Part shown: positions 1-5,321 of the stretch, piece by piece
How the letters are laid out: every line of letters begins with the position of its first letter
Position numbering within the stretch: position 1 is the stretch's first letter
DNA from: Maricaulis sp.
Lineage (GTDB): Bacteria > Pseudomonadota > Alphaproteobacteria > Caulobacterales > Maricaulaceae
Direction: 5' to 3'
DNA length: 12,036 nucleotides
Assembly (NCBI GenBank): GCA_002694345.1
Contig: NZLV01000156.1
Location: 1 to 12,036 of the forward strand
The notes under the pieces: generated by a model
What the model was told of the DNA's origin: nothing
What the model saw: only the letters and a program-made list of their open reading frames with translations
Databases searched by the model: none
Translations under genes and position numbers: made by a program

Positions 1-177
1 CGCAAGGTGATCCTGGGCGGGGCGCTCATGGACCTGGCGGAGCGGGATTCTGGTGCTGCTGCCATGCTCTTCCGGCTGATCCGAAACCTGCCCCGCGAAC
101 AGGACCGCAAGGCCTTCGCGGACTGGGGGACTCCCTCCCCTGCCCCGTCCAGCTCTAATCCGGAAACGCCGTCCTGA
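1..177 (+). CDS. TraD-like conjugal transfer protein, C-terminal part
   Basis: The window opens inside a reading frame of 58 residues that ends at TGA 175-177; its start lies outside. The visible part begins RKVILGGALMDLAERD, followed by a basic/acidic helical stretch (FRLIRNLPREQDRKAFADW) and a Pro/Ser-rich tail. The pattern of an 'ILGGALMDLA' helix followed by a short charged region resembles the small TraD proteins of rhizobial and IncP-like conjugation regions, which sit just upstream of traG. That order is seen here: the stop codon overlaps the ATG of the coupling-protein gene by one base (TGATG at 175-179), which suggests translational coupling. No catalytic motif is visible. The name rests on weak sequence resemblance plus strong context. 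Confidence 0.55.
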   Translation, partial: RKVILGGALMDLAERDSGAAAMLFRLIRNLPREQDRKAFADWGTPSPAPSSSNPETPS

Positions 178-1062
178 TGCGGGGCGTGATGTTCGTCTTC
201 GGAGGGCTGTTTCGGTTCTTCGGTCGATTGATCTTCACGCCCATCCTGTTGGGCTGGATGATCGGCGCTGTCGTGTTCGGCGCGATGATCGGGGCACTTG
301 TCGCCACGCCGTTCGTCTTCGCCTTCTTTGACCAGCCGCCCGGCGAAAGCGCGGGGCAGTGGCTGGTCTTCGGACCCCTGATGTTTGTGGGCGCTGTCTT
401 CGGGTTCCAGTATTGGCGCATGGCCTCCGGGGCCGATGCCTTCTTTGGGCTGACCGGCGACAGCCACGGCTCTGCCCGCTTCGCCAACCGCAAGGAGCTG
501 AAGAAACTCCAGCGGGAAGACGGCCTTCTGATCGGGCGCAACCCGCACACCGGACGGCTGCTGCGCTATGACGGTCCGGCCCATCTGATCACCCTCGCCC
601 CGACGCGGGCCGGGAAAGGTGTCGGCACTGTCATCCCAAACCTGCTGGCGGCGGAACGCTCGGTCCTGGTCATCGACCCCAAGGGCGAGAATGCCCGGAT
701 CGCCGGAGAAGCCCGGCGGCGGTTCGGAACGGTCCATGTCCTCGATCCGTTTGAGGTCTCGGGGATGCCCTCTGCCGCTTACAACCCGCTCGACCGGCTG
801 ACACCGGACAGCCTCGATCTGGGCGAGGATGCGGCCTCCCTGACAGAGGCGCTGGTCATGGACCCGCCGGGACAGGTCACGGAAGCGCACTGGAACGAGG
901 AGGCCAAGGCCATCCTCGGCGGGCTGATCATGTTCTGCGTCTGCCACGAGGACCGCGACCGCCGGACGCTTGCCACCGTCCGGGAATATCTCACCCTGCC
1001 CCCGGAAAAGCTGCGCGCGCTGCTGGAGCTGATGCAGGACAGCGATGCGGCGGGGGGGGGGG
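177..1062 (+). CDS. traG: TraG/VirD4-type type IV coupling protein, truncated at the junction
   Basis: N-terminal part (about 295 residues) of a type IV coupling ATPase, the inner-membrane protein that hands relaxase-DNA to a type IV secretion channel. Two hydrophobic membrane segments lie at about residues 4-50 and 62-80. They are followed by DSHGSARFA (95-103), the Walker A loop APTRAGKGVG (141-150), the conserved VLVIDPKGEN strand (163-172), AYNPLD (201-206) and HWNEEAKAILGGL (238-250), all in TraG/VirD4 order. Full-length family members have roughly 550-700 residues, so the Walker B region and the rest of the motor are missing. Recognisable homology ends near AAGG (291-294) at the G11 run; beyond that the frame runs through antisense carboxylase sequence and is meaningless. 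No strong Shine-Dalgarno is present, and translation is probably coupled to the upstream gene. The piece is plasmid- or ICE-derived. Confidence 0.88.
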
Positions 1063-1070
1063 TCGCCCCC
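1052..1070. other. Poly-G chimeric or recombination junction
   Basis: Eleven consecutive G residues (1052-1062) are followed by TCGCCCCC. To the left the sequence encodes a coupling ATPase on the plus strand; to the right it encodes a carboxyltransferase on the minus strand. Both proteins are interrupted mid-domain exactly here. The bases TCGCCC fit both sides: GG-x-VA of the coupling protein, and the antisense of SGGAN of the carboxylase. The two sequences therefore appear joined over a few bases of microhomology. The G run and the following C run can also fold on each other. No transposase, att-like repeat or target-site duplication is visible. Confidence 0.8.
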
Positions 1071-1508
1071 GCCACTATCGACCAGATAGACGCAGGGAAG
1101 CCGGTTCTGCATGGCGATTTCCTGCGCCCGCAGATGCTTCTTCACCGTCATCGGGTAGTAGGCGCCGCCCTTGATGGTCGGGTCGTTGCACACGATCATG
1201 ACTTCGTGGCCGGAGACACGGCCGATCCCGGCGATCACGCCGGCACCGTGCACATTGCCCTCATACATGCCATTGGCCGCCAGGGCCCCGATCTCCAGGA
1301 AGGGCGAGCCGGGATCCAGCAGGCGTTCCACCCGGTCGCGCGGCAGGAGTTTGCCGCGAGAGACATGGCGCTCGCGCGAACGCTCCGATCCCCCCAGCGC
1401 GGCCTCGGCCGTACGGGATTTCAGCTCTTCGATAAGGGCCGACATCGTGGCGGCATTCTCTTGGAACGCCGCGGAGTTGGGGTCGATGGCGGAAACGATC
1501 TGGGTCAT
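1063..1508 (-). CDS. mccB: Methylcrotonyl-CoA carboxylase beta subunit, N-terminal fragment
   Basis: On the minus strand, ATG at 1508-1506 opens a frame beginning MTQIVSAIDPNSAAFQENAA and continuing through RHVSRGKLLPRDRVERLLDP, GNVHGAGVIAGIGRVSG, NDPTIKGGAYYPMTVKKHL and QNRLPCVYLVDSGG (up to about residue 147). This is the start of the biotin-dependent carboxyltransferase subunit that carboxylates 3-methylcrotonyl-CoA in leucine breakdown. The family usually has about 535 residues, so nearly three quarters is missing; the frame ends at the G11 junction where SGGAN is expected. The 126 bases upstream (1509-1634) are shared with the divergent gene at 1635. They hold only a weak minus-strand promoter candidate (TTGCGT at 1571-1566, TAAGCA at 1547-1542) and no good Shine-Dalgarno. 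A propionyl-CoA-type carboxylase is the main alternative, but the YYPMTVKKHLRAQEIA pattern favours methylcrotonyl-CoA. Confidence 0.87.
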
Positions 1509-1634
1509 GGATTGGGGCCTGAATTGATCCGTCCTGTCCGCTGCTTACCCCGCCCGCCCCCTCAAACGCAATTGCCCCTGCATCCGATCCGGGCAGCAGA
1601 TGCATCCCAGAAGGAGCAAATCGGAGGGAAAATC

Positions 1635-2453
1635 ATGCTCAAACAGACCGCCATCATTCTTCTTGGCCTGGCCCTGACGACCAGTGGACTGGCGCAGGCC
1701 CAGGACAATCCGCCACCGGCTGAAATCATGGTGCTGGGCACATTCCATTTCACGGGCGGTGGCCAGGACATGATCAATCCGGAGGTGGATGATTTTCTCG
1801 CGCCGCACCGCCAGGCCGAGATCGAGGCCGTGCTGGACCGGCTGGAAGCCTTCGCTCCGACCCGGATTGCGGTCGAGCTGATGCCCGAGCACGAGGCGTC
1901 CTTCAATGAACGCTATGCCGCCTACCGGGCCGGTGAACTGGAACTGGGCGTGAATGAGCGCCAGCAGATCGGCATGCGCCTGGCCGCGCGCCTTGGTCAT
2001 GACCGCCTCTACGCGGTGGACGCCCAGGGCGGCATGAATTTCGACGCCATGATGTCCAGCGCCGCCGAGGCCGGCCAGACCCGGCTGATGGCCGATTGGG
2101 AGACCTATATCGGTGAGGTCCAGACCTACATGTCCGCGATGGATGCGATGGACCGGACGATTCTGGATCGCCTCATCCAGGAGAACACGGCCGAGACCGC
2201 GCAATATCACGACCTCTATCTCCTGCTGGCCCAGATGGGCAGCACGGAGAATCCGGCCGGTGCCCGTGAGATGACCAACTGGTGGGGCCGCAATCTGGAA
2301 ATCTTCGCCAATGTGGCCCGCATCGCCGAACCCGGTGAGCGCGTTCTGGTGATCTACGGGTCCGGTCACAAACGCCTGCTCGATGATTTCGTCGACAATG
2401 CCCCCAACCTCTCCTGGGTCGACCCGCTGCCCTGGCTGGAAGCGCCGCAATAA
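1635..2453 (+). CDS. Secreted DUF5694-like protein with GTFHF and GSGH motifs
   Basis: A protein of 272 residues. ATG 1635 is chosen because GGAGG (1623-1627) lies seven bases upstream and a signal peptide follows (MLKQTAIILLGLAL, probable cleavage after AQA near residue 22). An open frame continues upstream only because stop codons happen to be absent in the antisense carboxylase region. The mature protein has VLGTFHF (33-39), IAVELMPE (78-85), LYAVDAQGG (125-133), NWWGRN (215-220) and VLVIYGSGHKRLL (237-249). This fits the DUF5694 family, found in many bacteria. The GxxH-type motif near the N-terminus and the late GSGH recall the TraB/TIKI/EreA-like putative metal-binding fold, but that link is inference. 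It is probably periplasmic. It is followed by a strong terminator, so it is transcribed alone. Its substrate is unknown. Confidence 0.82.
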   Translation: MLKQTAIILLGLALTTSGLAQAQDNPPPAEIMVLGTFHFTGGGQDMINPEVDDFLAPHRQAEIEAVLDRLEAFAPTRIAVELMPEHEASFNERYAAYRAGELELGVNERQQIGMRLAARLGHDRLYAVDAQGGMNFDAMMSSAAEAGQTRLMADWETYIGEVQTYMSAMDAMDRTILDRLIQENTAETAQYHDLYLLLAQMGSTENPAGAREMTNWWGRNLEIFANVARIAEPGERVLVIYGSGHKRLLDDFVDNAPNLSWVDPLPWLEAPQ

Positions 2454-2468
2454 AAAATTATGCCTGTT

Positions 2469-2505
2469 CCGGCGGGCGGAAGGCCGCCTGCCGGTCCGAT
2501 TTTTT
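2469..2505 (+). terminator. Rho-independent terminator after the DUF5694-like gene
   Basis: An 11-bp stem, CCGGCGGGCGG (2469-2479) with CCGCCTGCCGG (2484-2494), closes on the loop AAGG and contains one G-U pair. It is followed after five bases by six T residues (2500-2505). It begins 15 bases after the stop codon. A run of A residues (2452-2457) before the stem could give weaker termination from the other strand, although no minus-strand gene approaches from the right. Confidence 0.88.
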
Positions 2506-2582
2506 GCCATATGCCTTGGAAGGGTCACACTTCTTGCGTAAGGTTTCCAAATCGAACCGGCCGCAAAATGAGCCGGAACAGC

Positions 2583-2693
2583 TCAAAGGGAGGGGACGTT
2601 TTTAACGTCTGATTCAGCCCTCCCTCACAGGCTGATGGGGATTGGAAGCGAACGCCTCTAACATGGGGCAGACGGTTTCAAAGGGAGGCAGCA
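2583..2693 (+). promoter_or_regulatory. 5' leader with competing stems and a repeated Shine-Dalgarno block
   Basis: The 240 bases between 2454 and 2693 carry no gene. The 11-mer TCAAAGGGAGG occurs twice, at 2583-2593 and 2678-2688; the second copy is the ribosome-binding site of the gene at 2694. Between them, GGGAGGG (2588-2594) pairs with CCCTCCC (2618-2624) and encloses a perfect inner hairpin, GACGTT (2595-2600) with AACGTC (2604-2609). TCAGCC (2614-2619) can instead pair with GGCTGA (2630-2635), which would break the first stem. CCTCCC can also pair with the true ribosome-binding site. This arrangement could form an RNA switch. If transcription starts downstream, for example from a weak -10-like TCTAAC near 2657, the same repeats would be DNA operators instead. 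Confidence 0.4.
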
Positions 2694-3329
2694 ATGAAAG
2701 TACAAATCATTGTTTCCATTGGCGCTATCGCCATGGCCACTGCGTCTGTCCAGGCGCAGTCCTCCGTTGATTCCCAAGCCTGGCTGACCGCACCGGCCAA
2801 CCCTGACAGTGCCGGAGCCGTGCGCTGGCGCCTGAACGCCGAAACCGGCTCGCCCGCCCCGGTCATCCTGTCCGAATCGCACCTCCAGGACCGCGACGTC
2901 TCCACCATTGCCAGCCAATTCGACTTCTATCCCTTCGGGGAAGACTTCTACCTGTCAGCCGGCACGGTGAGCCGCAATGAACGCGCCCCCTTCCCCGGGG
3001 CTCGCGCACTGGACGCCCAGCCGGCCTGGGCGGCCTTCCCGCACGCGGAACTGGCCGAGGATCTCGATCGCAACAGCCTCGACACGCTGACCCGCTATTT
3101 CGGTGCCGGCGTCACCGTGCGCACGATGGATGACTGGAGCCTCACCGTGGAAGGCGGGGCCTATTTCCAGGACACGTCCGAAGACCAGCTCGTCCTGTTC
3201 GACCCGGAAACCGGTGAACGCATGCGCCTGCTGGAAGACCTCGACCGGATGGATGCCGAAGCCGTCGGCGAAAACCAGTCCCGCTCGGTCCGCCCGGTCG
3301 GTCACCTGGTCCTGCGGCGACGCTTCTAG
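2694..3329 (+). CDS. Small secreted protein, possibly outer-membrane associated, unknown function
   Basis: A protein of 211 residues starting at ATG 2694, five bases after the strong site AAGGGAGG (2681-2688). Residues 1-22 form a signal peptide (MKVQIIVSIGAIAMATASVQAQ, cut after AQA or AQ). The mature part has no Cys. It carries alternating hydrophobic/polar stretches such as FDFYPFGEDFYLSAGTVS (about 76-93), RYFGAGVTVRTMDDWSLTVEGG and a final VGHLVLRRRF. A C-terminal Phe with alternating residues resembles a beta-barrel assembly signal, so a small outer-membrane barrel or barrel-associated protein is plausible but unproven. I do not recognise the family. It is probably a single-gene unit, with 121 bases to the next gene and only a weak five-base-pair hairpin (3339-3356) after the stop. 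Confidence 0.7.
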   Translation: MKVQIIVSIGAIAMATASVQAQSSVDSQAWLTAPANPDSAGAVRWRLNAETGSPAPVILSESHLQDRDVSTIASQFDFYPFGEDFYLSAGTVSRNERAPFPGARALDAQPAWAAFPHAELAEDLDRNSLDTLTRYFGAGVTVRTMDDWSLTVEGGAYFQDTSEDQLVLFDPETGERMRLLEDLDRMDAEAVGENQSRSVRPVGHLVLRRRF

Positions 3330-3450
3330 ATCTCACGACAGGGTTTTTGCGCCCTGCTGAGCGGGGAAGAAACCTGCCTGCCCGGTCCCCCTTCATAAGC
3401 GGCGAGGACGCGCCTAGACTGCCTGACGATTCAACAGGCTGCCCCGCGTC

Positions 3451-5190
3451 ATGGCCCTCAACCTCTCTTTTCTGCCCTTCCTGAACCGGATCGAGAAATC
3501 CGTGCTCGATGCTGTCGAGCATGAGGTGGAATGGTTCTGCCTGCCGGCGGGCCAGCTCCTGTTCCGCGAAGGCGATGATGCCGACGCCTTCTACCTGGTC
3601 CGTTCCGGGGCGCTGGCGGCCTTCCGCGCCGGTCCTCTGGGTCGCCCTGACCTGCTGGGCTATATCCGCGCCGGTGAGCCGGTGGGAGAAATGTCCCTGC
3701 TGGACGAGACCCCGCACTCCGCCAGCGTCTATGCCCTGCGCGACAGTGAATTGGTGCGCCTGCCCAAGGCCAGTTTCGAACGGCTGACCGACAAGCATGC
3801 CAGCCTGATGCGCGAGCTCTCCAAGATGATGCTGGCGCGCCTGCGCGGCGGTAATCGGACCGCCGGGTCGGAGCCGCGGGTCTTTGCCCTGATCTCCACC
3901 TCGCCGACGATCGATCTGGACTATCGCGCCGCAGAGCTGAAATCCGCACTGCTGGCGCAAGGGCTGAGCTGTGCCATCGCCGATGAAAGCTGTGCCGACT
4001 GGTCGGGCCAGAAGCTCGACAAGCTGGAGCAGAGCCATGACATCGTCCTGCTGACGGCGCGCTTCTCCGATCCCGGCTGGGCCCGGCGCGCCATGGGGCG
4101 GGCCGACCGGCTCTGGCTGTTCGCCCGCGCCGATGCACGCCCCTCGCGTCCGCTCCTGCCCGATGACCCGTCACCGGCGATGCGGCTGAAACTGCTCGAC
4201 ATTGTTCTGCTGAGCCCGCAGGGCGTCACCGCCGCCTCGCGGCCGCAGGAATGGGCCGACGCCTCCGACGCCTCCCGCGTCTTTCACTGGCGCCAGAAAC
4301 AGCATGCGGCCGACACAGCGCGCCTGGCGCGGACCCTGGCGGGCAAGTCGGTCGGCCTTGTGGTCTCCGGCGGTGGCGCGCGGGCCTATGCCCATCTCGG
4401 TGCCATCCGGGCCCTGCGCGAGGCCGGGATGCATTTCGACTTTGTCGGCGGTGCCTCCATGGGCGCCATCGTGGCGGCCGGGGTCGCGCTGGACTGGGAT
4501 GATGACGAGCTGGAAATGCGGATCCGCAAGGCCTTCGTCGACTCGAACCCGCTCGATGACTGGACCCTGCCCGTGGTTTCCATGACCCGGGGCGAAAAAG
4601 TCGACAAACGCCTGCAGGAGCATTTCGGCGAGGTCGAGATCGCGGAAATGGCACGGCCCTTCTTCTGCCTCTCCTCCAATCTCGCCTCCGGCCGGCCGCA
4701 TGTGCACCGGTCAGGCCGGCTGCGCGACGCGCTGCGCGCCTCCATCGCCATTCCCGGCCTGCTGCCGCCGGTCGTCCATCACGGCCAGATCCTGGTCGAC
4801 GGAGCCGTCTTCACGAACTTCCCGGCGCGGGAAATGCGGGCCTTCCATCGCGGCCCCGTGGTCGGCAGCGACGTGACCCGGGCCCAGGGCCTGAATCCGG
4901 ATGACTTCATCGATCCGCCGAATTTCTTCGGCTGGGTGCGCCGTCACGGTTTCAAATCCCCGCCGCCAATCGCCTCCCTGCTGATGCGCGCGGCCACGGT
5001 GGGTGTGGCCGACCATCGCGATATCGGGCGCGAGGCCGCCGACCTTCTCATCCTGCCCGACACGCCGGTGGACATCCGAGACTGGGACCGTTTCGACGAA
5101 ACCGTCGCCGCCGGCCATGAAGCCGCCACCTCCATGCTCGCCGGCCTGGACGACACGATGCGCGCCCAGCTGGGCTTGCCTCTGGCGTGA
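3451..5190 (+). CDS. NTE-type patatin-like phospholipase with N-terminal cyclic-nucleotide-binding-like domain
   Basis: A protein of 579 residues of the neuropathy-target-esterase type (PNPLA6/7-like lysophospholipase), probably acting at the inner membrane. Residues about 5-130 form a cNMP-binding-like barrel with FREGDDADAFYLVRSG (38-53) and the phosphate-cassette region VGEMSLLDETPHSASV (78-93). Glu80 is kept, but the phosphate-binding Arg is His89. Residues about 140-295 match the NTE linker region. The patatin domain has the oxyanion loop SGGGARAY (306-313), nucleophile elbow GASMG (334-338, Ser336) and the dyad Asp in VDGA (Asp450). The Ser-Asp dyad is therefore complete. Human NTE has three cNMP domains and bacterial homologues often one. 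No signal peptide and no good Shine-Dalgarno are seen. It lies 131 bases before the next gene on the same strand, so co-transcription is possible. Confidence 0.9.
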   Translation: MALNLSFLPFLNRIEKSVLDAVEHEVEWFCLPAGQLLFREGDDADAFYLVRSGALAAFRAGPLGRPDLLGYIRAGEPVGEMSLLDETPHSASVYALRDSELVRLPKASFERLTDKHASLMRELSKMMLARLRGGNRTAGSEPRVFALISTSPTIDLDYRAAELKSALLAQGLSCAIADESCADWSGQKLDKLEQSHDIVLLTARFSDPGWARRAMGRADRLWLFARADARPSRPLLPDDPSPAMRLKLLDIVLLSPQGVTAASRPQEWADASDASRVFHWRQKQHAADTARLARTLAGKSVGLVVSGGGARAYAHLGAIRALREAGMHFDFVGGASMGAIVAAGVALDWDDDELEMRIRKAFVDSNPLDDWTLPVVSMTRGEKVDKRLQEHFGEVEIAEMARPFFCLSSNLASGRPHVHRSGRLRDALRASIAIPGLLPPVVHHGQILVDGAVFTNFPAREMRAFHRGPVVGSDVTRAQGLNPDDFIDPPNFFGWVRRHGFKSPPPIASLLMRAATVGVADHRDIGREAADLLILPDTPVDIRDWDRFDETVAAGHEAATSMLAGLDDTMRAQLGLPLA

Positions 5191-5199
5191 AACACGCCA
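5183..5199 (+). terminator. Hairpin over the phospholipase stop codon, terminator-like without a U tract
   Basis: A perfect seven-base-pair stem, TGGCGTG (5183-5189) with CACGCCA (5193-5199), closes on AAA and overlaps the TGA stop (5188-5190). No T run follows. A second, looser pairing, CCGGAT (5215-5220) with ATCCGG (5235-5240), lies just downstream. It could stabilise the 3' end or slow transcription, but it is not a standard intrinsic terminator. Confidence 0.3.
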
Positions 5200-5240
5200 C
5201 TCTCAATAGGGGGGCCGGATCGCGTCAGCGGGGAATCCGG

Positions 5241-5299
5241 TAGGCAGTACACGACTCTGGCCCGTAAATTGCGATTTACCACCAGACGTTTGTGTCACA
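5241..5299 (+). promoter_or_regulatory. Candidate promoter and palindromic operator before the caspase-like/GH24 operon
   Basis: A perfect inverted repeat, GTAAAT (5264-5269) with ATTTAC (5274-5279) around TGCG, sits 43 bases before the chosen ATG at 5322. It overlaps a possible -10 element (TAAATT, 5265-5270) placed 18 bases after a poor -35 (TAGGCA, 5241-5246). A second small palindrome, TGTG-T-CACA (5291-5299), follows. The location is right for repressor control of the operon, but the promoter elements are weak matches and no regulator gene is adjacent. Confidence 0.35.
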
Positions 5300-5321
5300 T
5301 GGAGCATTTCGGGAAAGCCGT

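Noticed and set aside
177..2453. Single 758-residue protein
   Set aside because: It joins a truncated coupling ATPase, antisense carboxylase sequence and a separate secreted protein that has its own start, ribosome-binding site and signal peptide.
1545..2528. Long minus-strand open frame of 327 codons opposite the DUF5694-like gene
   Set aside because: It overlaps a gene with clear start signals and conserved motifs, crosses its terminator, and has low-complexity composition typical of a GC-rich shadow frame.
3339..3356. Terminator after the small secreted gene
   Set aside because: Only five base pairs (CAGGG with CCCTG) with an eight-base loop; the T run lies inside the loop rather than after the stem.
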